From positions 85,652 to 149,651 of the forward strand of contig DASXVO010000033.1 in assembly GCA_036504215.1 (NCBI GenBank): a stretch of DNA of 64,000 nucleotides. The letters are read 5' to 3'. This DNA is from Vicinamibacterales bacterium (GTDB lineage Bacteria > Acidobacteriota > Vicinamibacteria > Vicinamibacterales > Fen-181). The notes beneath the pieces are model-generated. The model ran no database searches and was not told where the DNA came from. It was given only the letters and a program-made list of their open reading frames with translations. Shown here one piece after another: positions 9,800 through 17,070 of the stretch (position 1 is its first letter; the number at the start of each line of letters is the position of its first letter). The position numbers were made by a program, and so were the translations under genes.

Positions 9800-10028
9800 T
9801 GCTCGACCCACGGCTGCAAGCGCGCCAGCGAGGTTGTGGTGCGCGCCCCCGTTCCGAGGATGGAGTTCGAGAGCACGCTCGAATGCGGCGATGACCTCGT
9901 GCGGCCTGCCGGTCAGGGCGAGCAGGCCAACGACGACACCGGCACGGCGGCCGAAACGCCTCGTCGCCTCGACGGTCATCAACGCGCACGACAGCGCCCC
10001 GACGAGCGCCCAATCGGCCGTGCTATCA
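9800..10028 (-). pseudogene. Truncated membrane/TPR protein remnant
   Basis: Reading the minus strand from about 10028, a hydrophobic segment ([15 protein letters not shown], then GVVVGLLALTG) is followed by one good tetratricopeptide repeat (EVIAAFERALELHPRNGGAH, then HNLAGALAAVGRA). The frame then degenerates and runs under the 5' end of the mntH frame. Membrane helices followed by TPRs is the layout of large glycosyltransferase-type membrane proteins, so this looks like the junction region of such a gene. It has no proper start or end. It ends just short of tRNA-Arg, consistent with rearrangement at the tRNA. Confidence 0.5.
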
Positions 10029-10040
10029 TGACGACGGCGT

Positions 10041-10117
10041 GCGCCCGTAGCTCAGTTGGATAGAGCGTCGGCCTTCGAAGCCGCAGGTCGGGGGTTCGAG
10101 CCCCTCCGGGCGCACCA
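10041..10117 (+). tRNA. tRNA-Arg (anticodon UCG)
   Basis: Cloverleaf with a 7-bp acceptor stem (GCGCCCG / CGGGCGC), D-arm GCTC/GAGC, anticodon loop CTTCGAA with TCG at 10075-10077, T-arm GGGGG / CCCTC around TTCGAGC, and an encoded CCA end. The anticodon stem has a T-C mismatch at its first pair (positions 27-43). It reads CGA and related codons. It lies between a truncated TPR gene and an integrase fragment, suggesting use as an integration site. Confidence 0.95.
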
Positions 10118-10503
10118 ACCTTCGCTCATGGCTGCACGCGAAGGCGGACTCCCAACCCAAGGGTCATCCACTGCGGCGGTAGCCCTGCCTTGGTCGTCCT
10201 CCCCGTTTCTGACGGATTCGAGTTGTCCCGATGGGCTGCCGTGGCTGAGGCACGGAGCCTCCCGATTCGAGACGACCGCCACCAGGTGGATGATCCTCCC
10301 GTCGTCCGAGTTGCTGGCGCAAGCGCTGTTTCTCGGGCCTCTACGCGTTCTTCCGTGGCCTCAACTTGTCCGGCGAGACCAGGCGGCGTAAGGACAGCAG
10401 CGACTGGTCACCATCGAGGTGACCGCGCCAGCGGCCGAGAACGGCGTGGAATAGAGGCCCATGGGCAGCAGGTCATAGGCCGGCAGGGTTCGTCGTGCAG
10501 CGG
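10118..10503. other. Non-coding stretch after tRNA-Arg
   Basis: No convincing gene on either strand. The open frames here are antisense or read-through shadows of the tRNA. I see no repeat of the tRNA 3' end that would mark the other side of an integrated element. Confidence 0.5.
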
Positions 10504-10653
10504 GAGAAACGTGTCGAACGTCGCAGCGGCAGCTTTGCGCTTCTTCTCGCCCGGGTCCAGGCCGTGAGCGAGATCGCCGAGCACCTGGCGCGCCAGCTCA
10601 CGAGCGGCCGCAGGAGTCAGCACGGTCCTCGATCCGAGCGTGTACCATCGTCC
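10504..10653 (-). pseudogene. Tyrosine-integrase N-terminal fragment
   Basis: About 50 codons on the minus strand encode RWYTLGSRTVLTPAAARELA, then RQVLGDLAHGLDPGEKKRKA. This is the arm-binding (DUF4102-type) N-terminal region of phage/island tyrosine recombinases, ending just before where the core-binding domain would start. No catalytic R-H-R-Y residues remain, and the flanking frame is random. It lies about 390 bases from tRNA-Arg(UCG), the usual kind of target for these enzymes, so it is probably the last trace of an excised or decayed element. Confidence 0.6.
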
Positions 10654-10867
10654 GTGACCGAGCAGCGCGCAATAGCTGTGCCTGGCGGCTCGCGTGCGTG
10701 GCCAGGTGACCAGCGGCGTGAGGCGTGAGGCGAGTAGGCGTGCTCGCAAGAGCGCGGGCGGCCGCCGGGCGCGGCGGCCGCCCCACCACAGATGGAGTCG
10801 CAGACTGCCGTCCAGTCCGCGGCGCACCGGAGTGCGTGATGGAACAGGAGGTGGTGAAGTGGGGTCG

Positions 10868-11209
10868 TCAGCCCTCGAGGGTCTTGATCTTGGCTTCCGT
10901 CCCACCCGCCTTGATGGCCACCTTCACCGCGTCTTCCATGGGGTCCTTGAAGGGCACCTCAATGCGTAGCAATCCGTTCACGTAGGTCGCTTCGGCCTTG
11001 TCAGGCTTCACCGGCCAGCCCAACGCCAATGCCGACACGTACTCGATGTCCCTGGCCGGCGCCAACAAATAGACGCTGTCTGCGAGAATCTTCACATCGA
11101 TGGTCTCCGTTGGCGCTCCTGGGATGGCGAACTCCACGATCAGCTTGTGCTGCACACCGTCGGCGTACGCAACGGTATCAGGCGCAACCTTCATTCGTTC
11201 TACCTGCAT
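10868..11209 (-). CDS. Small alpha-crystallin/Hsp20-like protein
   Basis: Protein of 113 residues made almost only of an alpha-crystallin-like beta-sandwich: HKLIVEFAIPGAPTETIDVK, then VYLLAPARDIEYV and the C-terminal block NGLLRIEVPFKDPMEDAVKV. This order and the conserved A-x-x-x-NGLL-x-I-x-V-P edge strand fit the Hsp20 superfamily, which acts as an ATP-independent holdase. The C-terminal I-x-I tail motif used for oligomerisation is not obvious. GGAGG stands about eight bases before the ATG at 11209; the open frame upstream of that start is not conserved-looking. Confidence 0.75.
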   Translation of the reverse strand: MQVERMKVAPDTVAYADGVQHKLIVEFAIPGAPTETIDVKILADSVYLLAPARDIEYVSALALGWPVKPDKAEATYVNGLLRIEVPFKDPMEDAVKVAIKAGGTEAKIKTLEG

Positions 11210-11266
11210 CTCGACACCCTCCTTTTGCCCCTCTGTCCCCTTCAACCACCACGAGAATCCGACATG

Positions 11267-11464
11267 TCAGTAACCTACCAGCCGCGACGAGGCGCGTCTG
11301 TTCAAATACGTACACTCGTTCTCCACGGTGACACCCGTTTGATCTGCAGCCGCACGAGCCAGAACGCGCGGGAGAGTCCGGACGGCCAGGCACAACATCT
11401 CGCGGGTGTCATCGTCGTCTTCCACGACGAGCACGCGCAGCGGCGGTCGATACGCTCTGAACAT
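11267..11464 (-). pseudogene. Response-regulator receiver-domain remnant
   Basis: A 65-codon minus-strand frame starts with LRVLVVEDDDDTREMLCLAV, the first strand, acidic pocket and first helix of a CheY-like receiver. It then loses all resemblance before the phospho-accepting aspartate would appear. It is therefore a 5' fragment of a response regulator. It lies head-to-head with the histidine kinase gene at 11605; it may once have been that kinase's partner. Confidence 0.55.
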
Positions 11465-11604
11465 GGCCCTGAGGCGACACCACGCACTGCGTGCTCCCGT
11501 CGAGCGTCTTCACGTCGTTGAGCCCGTCCGTCGCGCCGGACTCCAATCCCGGCAGGGCTTGCTGATGCCAGCCGGTCTGCCCGATAGCGGATGAGAAACT
11601 CAGG

Positions 11605-13422
11605 ATGAGCAGCAAAGCCATCGACAGTAAGGCCGGAACCGTCGGCGCCAACTCAAATGCCTCGTCGGCCGGGAGCTTGTCTGGCAGAATGGCGTCCGGA
11701 GGTACGGCGTCCCCGCTCTCGCCAATGGAAACACCCGACCGCCAGGAAATCCGGCTACTGTTCGACGACTACCTGCGGATGTACGCCGGGCGCGACGATC
11801 GCCTCACGACCTACTTCAGCCAGGATTTCTCCGGCTTCACGGGTGGAGGGGATTTCCTGGTCAAGGACAGGGAACAGTGGGTTGCGATCACTCGGCAGGA
11901 CTTCGCCCAGGTCAAGGATCCACTCCGGATTGAACTCAAGGACGTGGCCATCCAGGTGCTGGCCGACACCCTCGGTGTCGCGACCGGCTTCTTCGCGATC
12001 CACCTGCCGATCGAAGACCACATCCTGTCGCGAGAGACCGCGCGCCTCGTGCTGATCTTCCGCAAGGAGGAAGGCGGATGGAAGATCTCGCACAGCAGCA
12101 TCTCGATTCCGTACCACCTGGTTCGCGAGGGCGAAGTCTATCCGCTGAAGGAGCTGGTGGATCGCAATCGGTTCCTGGAGGAAGTGGTTGCGGACCGGAC
12201 GACGAAGCTGTCCGAGGCCAACGATCAACTGCGCCGGACGAATGACGATCTGACGAGAGAGATTGCGGAGCGCCAGCAGACGGCCGAGGCACTGCAGAGA
12301 AGCGAGGAACGGTACCGCTCCGTCGTCAACGCCTCCCCCGACGACATCACGATTACGGATGCCGAGGGCCGCATCCTCATGGCGTCGCCCACGGCATATG
12401 GGATGTTCGGCGGTGACCCGACCGACGAGTTCCGCGGGCGTCCGCTCACCGACTTCATCGTCCCCGCAGATCGACAGCGCGCACTGGGCCAGGTCGCGCA
12501 GAAGCGCCAGGGCGTCGTCACCGGCCCGAGCGAATACCGCGGCCTGCGCCTCGACGGAAGCACCTTCGATATCGAGGTGAACAGCGAGTTCATCGGTGAC
12601 GCTGCCGGATCGCCCACGGGCATGGTCGTGATTGTCCGAGACATCACGGGGCGCAAGCAGGCGGAAGCGGAAAAGGAACACCTGCAGGCGATCAACCGAC
12701 AACTCCAGAAGGCGGACAGCCTTGGCCGCCTCGCCGGGGCCATCGCTCACCACTTCAACAACCAACTCGGAGCCGTGATCGGGAACCTGGACCTGGCCAT
12801 CAGGGACCTCGATGACGGAGCGAACCCGCGCGCGGAGCTCGCAGAAGCGTTGACGGCATCCCACAAGGCCGCGGAGATGAGCGGCCTGATGCTGACCTAC
12901 CTGGGTCAGTCATTCGACAAACGTGAAGCGCTCGACCTGTCCGAGACCTGCCGCCGGAGCCTGCCCATTCTTCGAGCGGCCATGCCGGCAGGAGTGGCGC
13001 TCGAATCCGACCTGCCCATGCCGGGCCCGGTCGTCGTCGGGAACGCGAACCAGGTGCAGCGGATGCTGACCAACCTGGCCGCCAACGCATGGGAAGCCAT
13101 CGGTGCGAGCCCGGGCGCGATCCGCCTGAGCGTGAAGACGGTGTCCGCCGAGGTCATCCCACCCACCCATCGTGTTCCGCCGGACTGGCAGCCGCAGGAC
13201 AACGCGTATGCGTGCATCGAGGTGACGGACACGGGCTGCGGCATCGAGGACAAGGACATCGAGACGCTGTTCGATCCGTTCTTCTCCAGCAAGTTCACCG
13301 GACGAGGGATGGGCCTCGCGGTGGTCCTGGGGATTGCGCGCACCTACGGCGGTGTCGTCATCGTGGAGAGCGAACCGGGTAGGGGCAGCACGTTCCGCGT
13401 GTGCCTCCCGGCGTCGATTTAG
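11605..13422 (+). CDS. PAS-domain sensor histidine kinase with NTF2-like N-domain
   Basis: Soluble histidine kinase of 605 residues; no membrane helix is visible. After a disordered start, residues ~45-180 resemble an NTF2/SnoaL-type alpha-beta barrel (EIRLLFDDYLRMYAGRDDR, then GGWKISHSSIS). A short coiled coil and a PAS domain (RYRSVVNASPDDITITDAEG) follow. The phosphoacceptor region GRLAGAIAHHFNNQLGAVIG has its histidine near residue 381, and the ATPase boxes are NLAANAWEAIG, DTGCGIEDKDIETLFDPFF and GRGMGLAVVLGIARTYGG. The H-box is HHFNN rather than the usual HDFNN, a mild variation. Its response regulator is not encoded intact nearby. A later ATG at 11725 is possible. Confidence 0.88.
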   Translation: MSSKAIDSKAGTVGANSNASSAGSLSGRMASGGTASPLSPMETPDRQEIRLLFDDYLRMYAGRDDRLTTYFSQDFSGFTGGGDFLVKDREQWVAITRQDFAQVKDPLRIELKDVAIQVLADTLGVATGFFAIHLPIEDHILSRETARLVLIFRKEEGGWKISHSSISIPYHLVREGEVYPLKELVDRNRFLEEVVADRTTKLSEANDQLRRTNDDLTREIAERQQTAEALQRSEERYRSVVNASPDDITITDAEGRILMASPTAYGMFGGDPTDEFRGRPLTDFIVPADRQRALGQVAQKRQGVVTGPSEYRGLRLDGSTFDIEVNSEFIGDAAGSPTGMVVIVRDITGRKQAEAEKEHLQAINRQLQKADSLGRLAGAIAHHFNNQLGAVIGNLDLAIRDLDDGANPRAELAEALTASHKAAEMSGLMLTYLGQSFDKREALDLSETCRRSLPILRAAMPAGVALESDLPMPGPVVVGNANQVQRMLTNLAANAWEAIGASPGAIRLSVKTVSAEVIPPTHRVPPDWQPQDNAYACIEVTDTGCGIEDKDIETLFDPFFSSKFTGRGMGLAVVLGIARTYGGVVIVESEPGRGSTFRVCLPASI

Positions 13423-13441
13423 CCGGCCCGTGACGCCGGCT
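13421..13441. terminator. Stem-loop after histidine kinase stop
   Basis: Perfect inverted repeat AGCCGGC / GCCGGCT with a 7-base loop, overlapping the TAG stop codon. No T-run follows, so it may be a weak or factor-assisted terminator or an mRNA-stabilising hairpin. Confidence 0.4.
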
Positions 13442-14209
13442 TCATCCGGCGGTTACATGCGCCGGCTATTGTGTGATCACGGGCGCACGGATAGAGCCTG
13501 GTCAGTCGCGTCGGGAGCATCCTCCTGCGCGCCGCGGACACGGGCCCCTCTGAGCCGGGGCCCGGAGAGTACTCCAAGAGTCACACCTACATCGCTCGCC
13601 TCGACGACGACGCAGGGCCCGAGGGAGCAGGTGCACCGACCACACCTCAACGCCGAGACCTGTCGAGCGCGGCGGCCGTCCAGCAGTTGCCCGGCATGTG
13701 GCTCATCGCCGGCGTCTCGGTCGGACTGATCGCTGTCGCGGGCGAGGAGGAACGCCCGCTCGTCGCCGAACGCCTGCAACACTTCCCGCACCACCGGCAG
13801 ACAGGTGACGATCTCGTCGAAGTCGGCCAGGTCTTCGAGGAGCACGCGCGCCGGCACGCAAGAGGGACACGGCACCGGACGGGTGTGGCTCCCCAATCGA
13901 CGTGCTCGGTTGAACGGGACGGGGCATAGTCGTCGGGTAACAATGGTGACAATAGACACTCCCTGCGGCGACTTTGCACGGGGTGGCAGCAGGAATCGCT
14001 TGCAGAACCACGTGTTTCCGCTGGTGCGCAAGTTGCGTTGCTCACCGTGACGCATTCCTTCACCGTTCTCGCTGGGTGGTGCCTGAGAACCGGCGTCCAA
14101 GCCATGAGGGCTCGTTCCTGCGCTCTGGAGCCTACCGGCTGCTCAGCCCGCCCGCCGCCCGCAAGGGATTCCGGCGCCTATCTCACCCGACAAGATGGAG
14201 GATTGAATC
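13442..14209. other. Gene-poor stretch with degenerate coding-like sequence
   Basis: About 770 bases without a supportable gene. A minus-strand frame between about 13880 and 13700 reads VLLEDLADFDEIVTCLPVVR and onward, which has protein-like composition, but I cannot place it in a family and it has no credible start. One copy of a 40-bp repeat lies at 13847-13887. Confidence 0.4.
13847..13887 (+). repeat. Dispersed ~40-bp repeat, copy 1
   Basis: Shares CGCGCCGGCACGC, a four-base variable spot, then GGGACACGGCACCGG with the copy at 14929-14967. Both copies are on the same strand and lie outside genes. Confidence 0.7.
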
Positions 14210-14866
14210 ATGCGCATCTTCCGTTCCGGCGTGAGCGTCATCGCGCTTGGGGTGGCGACCGTCGGCCTGGCGGTGGCCTGCTCGTGCCCGGCCGCAGCCG
14301 ACCCCATCAACCTGGCCCTGAACCCAACTGCTACGGGGCTTCCGAGCCCGCTCGAATCTGACGCGGGGTGGGGAGGCGGAGGTGGATGGGCCGGCGGTCC
14401 GTGGGAAATCGTCGATGGCCAGCGAGGATACCCCGAGTGGTACCACGGCTTGGCACTTCCGTGGGATGGCGGGCAGCACCAGGCGACGATCGCGCTGGCC
14501 TCATCGTCCTGGTTCAACGAAGTCATCATCTGGCATCACAGCTACTATCCCGTCACCAACCCGTTCCTCGATTACTGGGATGGCACGGCGTGGAATCCGA
14601 TCAGCTACACGCGGCTGCTGGGCTCACAGCAGGCGCTGGGGTCGCTGTCGGACATCTACTCCTTCGACGCGGTGCTCGGCAGCAAGGTGCGGTGGACGGT
14701 TCCGGCGGGCGCGGCTTTCTGTTCGGGATGTCCAAACCACGCATGGATATACGAGTTCGAGGTATACGAGGCCCAGCCGGTCCCCGAACCGGCATCCCTC
14801 ATGCTGCTGGGAACCGGCTTGATCGGCTCGGCAATGGCTGTCCGCCGTCGCCGCCGGCACGAGTAG
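14210..14866 (+). CDS. PEP-CTERM exported protein
   Basis: Exported protein of 218 residues. An N-terminal signal peptide (VSVIALGVATVGLAVACS) is followed by about 160 residues rich in Trp and aromatic residues. These resemble a discoidin/F5-8-type sugar-binding sandwich (LNPTATG, then DIYSFDAVLGSKVRWTVPAG, then IYEFEVYE); that fold call is tentative. The C-terminus is a textbook PEP-CTERM tail: VPEPASLMLLGTGLIGSAMA, then an Arg-rich end. PEP-CTERM proteins are processed by exosortase at the inner membrane and released to the surface or biofilm matrix. No exosortase gene is in the window. Confidence 0.88.
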   Translation: MRIFRSGVSVIALGVATVGLAVACSCPAAADPINLALNPTATGLPSPLESDAGWGGGGGWAGGPWEIVDGQRGYPEWYHGLALPWDGGQHQATIALASSSWFNEVIIWHHSYYPVTNPFLDYWDGTAWNPISYTRLLGSQQALGSLSDIYSFDAVLGSKVRWTVPAGAAFCSGCPNHAWIYEFEVYEAQPVPEPASLMLLGTGLIGSAMAVRRRRRHE

Positions 14867-14928
14867 CGGGAGTGGGCCAAAGGCATGTGATGGCGCAGGC
14901 TTCCTCGCAGGCACGGTATCCGGGTCTG

Positions 14929-14967
14929 CGCGCCGGCACGCCACAGGGACACGGCACCGGGCGTGTG
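14929..14967 (+). repeat. Dispersed ~40-bp repeat, copy 2
   Basis: Second copy of the element at 13847-13887, differing at a four-base patch and near its right end. It lies between the PEP-CTERM gene and the TonB-receptor relic. Confidence 0.7.
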
Positions 14968-14989
14968 CCCTGGCCGATCAGCGACAGCA

Positions 14990-15326
14990 CGAAACTGCTG
15001 ACGCTGTGGCCGTCCTATTCGGGTCCCGCAACTCGGTTCCGTGGAGGTGCTCGTCAAGATCGTCCAGCGGAAGCGCGCGCGGAAATCCGGATGCGTTCCG
15101 GCGCCCAAGCTCGGCGGCGTCGGTGACGGTGCCGCGAATCTCACTGCCTGCGGGTGTGAGGACGGCCACGCGCGCGCGCGCCCGCCACGGTGCCGCCGCT
15201 CGGGTCCAGGATCAGCCCGGTGAGGCCACCCGGCGCCGAGATGCTGGCGGACGTCGGGATGGCGAGGACGGCCGACAGGAGAATCGCCACCAGGGCAGCC
15301 ACGAGTGGGTTCCACTGGGGGCGCAT
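14990..15326 (-). pseudogene. Frameshifted start of a TonB receptor-like protein
   Basis: The minus strand from 15326 begins MRPQWNPLVAALVAILLSAV, a signal peptide, then GGLTGLILDPSGGTVAGAR. This is the first strands of a carboxypeptidase-regulatory-like domain, as at the N-terminus of the large receptor encoded at 17071-20205. The frame closes at 15141, but the neighbouring frame continues the domain (VAVLTPAGSEIRGTVTDAA) before it decays. At least one frameshift and loss of everything downstream make this a relic. It follows the 571-aa exported protein gene by 14 bases, so it may still be transcribed with the operon. Confidence 0.6.
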
Positions 15327-15340
15327 ACCGGTCTCCCCGC

Positions 15341-17056
15341 TTACTCCAGCCCAACGAGCCGCGCGGGCTTCAACGTCCACAGGGCGCCCACGTCCCGGCG
15401 CGGCCGGCCCTTGGGGAACATCTCGGCGGCGGAGGAGAACATGTAGTTCATTCCGGTCGTCAGGCTCCGGCCTGGTTCGGGGGCTGCCAGCGCCTCGACC
15501 ATCAGACGGAGGAACTGGCTGGCGTTGAGCCGGAGCGCACCGACGGTCACCCACGTCGGCACCACGTTGTCGGGCACCGGCTTCCAGGCCTGGTCGTTCA
15601 GCGCCTCCGCCAGCCCTGACGCCGCGGCGGCCACTTCGCGCACGGCCACCGTCCGTCCGAGCGGTCCAAGGTCGTCGGTCATCTCGAGCGGGCCGTAGAC
15701 ATGCTGCAGCGTGACCGACGGGGGCCACGCGCCGTCGCGATGCCACGTTGCAAGCGCCGTCGCCAGCATCTGGAACATGTCCGCCAGAGAGAAGTACTCA
15801 TCGCCGGCACGTGCCGTGAATGGTGGATAGTTCCCGGCCCTGCTCCATTCCGTCAGCAGATCGTTGGCCGCCGTCCGCAGGATCTCGAGCGACACCGACG
15901 CGCCGACGCGCGTCGGTGCCGCGTGTTTCAGATCCGCCATGGCGATGAACCGGCTGCCTGGGTTGGCGGGGAAGAACGAACCGGCCAGCCACTCGAGGAC
16001 GGCATCCTCCCGTTTGAATGCCGCGTCGATTTCCTCGCGCGACTGCAGGCCATCCTGCCCCAGGTGGGCCGATTTCGGATTGTCATACGCCCACTCGATG
16101 GGCGTCGTGTAGCGCCCGCCGCCGAAACCGGGCTTGAGATAGACGTCGCTGTGAGCCAGCTGGACACGGATGACGTGTGGCCGCGAGCGATCGAGACCGT
16201 CGAGGATCTTCTGCAGCGCCTCCGGCCCCTGGTTGGCCACGACGACCTTCACGGGCGCCCCACTCGTGTTCGACAGGCGAAGCACGTTGTCCATCCAGAA
16301 CAGCTCGGGCGCCGAGGTGGGCGCGGGACTCATCAATCTGCCGACGGTCGCGGCCGAGACGCCGTATCCATGGAGCAGCCGTGCCGCGTACACCGTGTTC
16401 TCCGGCACACCGGGCAGGATGGCGTCGACCGCGGAGCGGTGGACGTGGTGGACGATCTCCGAGTCACCCCCAATCTCCTGGCTCACGCCAGATACGTACG
16501 CCAGCCGTCCGAACACCTCTGCGGTTCGCATGACGCCGCCGGAGCGATCTGGATCGGGCAGCCCGGTGACGGGATCCTTGTACTCCGTCAGGAACCACTC
16601 GGCCGCCTGGCTGCGCGCCAGCCACCGTTCCGCGCCGGTCGTTGCCCTCCTCATGTTCGGCCTGGGCCACGTCAGGAAGGTCGGTTCCTGGGCGCCGTCG
16701 TAGCCCATTTCGATCAGGCCCGCCCTGGCCGACTCGCGCACCCGGGTCAGCAGACCGTTCGCCTGGTCCCTGGTCTGCAGCGCCTCGCTCGTCGTACCGG
16801 AGAACAGCATCAGGCAGGTGGGTCGGACGCCGGGATGCTGCTGGCGCAGCCTGCGCATCGTATCCAGCGTGCGCTGCAGACGCTCCTCGCTGATCTCGAT
16901 GTTCAGATGATCTTCGATCGTGCTGAACAGCGAGATGTAGACCGGCTGCTTCGACTCCGGGCCGTTGGCAGCCGGCGAGGTCGTGCCGCCGGTCGTCCCG
17001 GTGCCGAGCATCGGCAGCGCCACCGCGAGGAACACCGCCGCAAGATATCCGCTCAT
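15341..17056 (-). CDS. Exported protein of unknown function (571 aa)
   Basis: I do not recognise this family. The start at 17056 gives a signal peptide (LAAVFLAVALPMLGTG) and a mature protein of about 550 residues. It is soluble and mixed alpha/beta in character, with repeated Trp/Pro-rich blocks (PTFLTWPRPNMRR, TPIEWAYDNPKSAH) and no obvious catalytic signature. Near the C-terminus, VGALRLNASQFLRLMVEAL resembles the short helical repeat seen in pseudomurein-binding-type modules. That similarity is weak. It starts 14 bases after the TonB-receptor stop codon and is surely co-transcribed with it, so a role in handling the same external substrate is a reasonable guess. The open frame reaches 17605, but only inside the receptor gene. 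Confidence 0.7.
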   Translation of the reverse strand: MSGYLAAVFLAVALPMLGTGTTGGTTSPAANGPESKQPVYISLFSTIEDHLNIEISEERLQRTLDTMRRLRQQHPGVRPTCLMLFSGTTSEALQTRDQANGLLTRVRESARAGLIEMGYDGAQEPTFLTWPRPNMRRATTGAERWLARSQAAEWFLTEYKDPVTGLPDPDRSGGVMRTAEVFGRLAYVSGVSQEIGGDSEIVHHVHRSAVDAILPGVPENTVYAARLLHGYGVSAATVGRLMSPAPTSAPELFWMDNVLRLSNTSGAPVKVVVANQGPEALQKILDGLDRSRPHVIRVQLAHSDVYLKPGFGGGRYTTPIEWAYDNPKSAHLGQDGLQSREEIDAAFKREDAVLEWLAGSFFPANPGSRFIAMADLKHAAPTRVGASVSLEILRTAANDLLTEWSRAGNYPPFTARAGDEYFSLADMFQMLATALATWHRDGAWPPSVTLQHVYGPLEMTDDLGPLGRTVAVREVAAAASGLAEALNDQAWKPVPDNVVPTWVTVGALRLNASQFLRLMVEALAAPEPGRSLTTGMNYMFSSAAEMFPKGRPRRDVGALWTLKPARLVGLE

Positions 17057-17070
17057 ACGTTGATCCCGGC

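Noticed and set aside
11409..11651. Minus-strand 80-codon frame with a signal-peptide-like start
   Set aside because: It overlaps both the histidine kinase start and the receiver remnant, has no recognisable mature domain and no clear ribosome-binding site.
13477..14100. Minus-strand 207-codon frame with protein-like stretch DLADFDEIVTCLPVVREVLQ
   Set aside because: No family could be assigned, the rest of the frame is of shadow composition, and no start is credible; recorded only as a gene-poor region.
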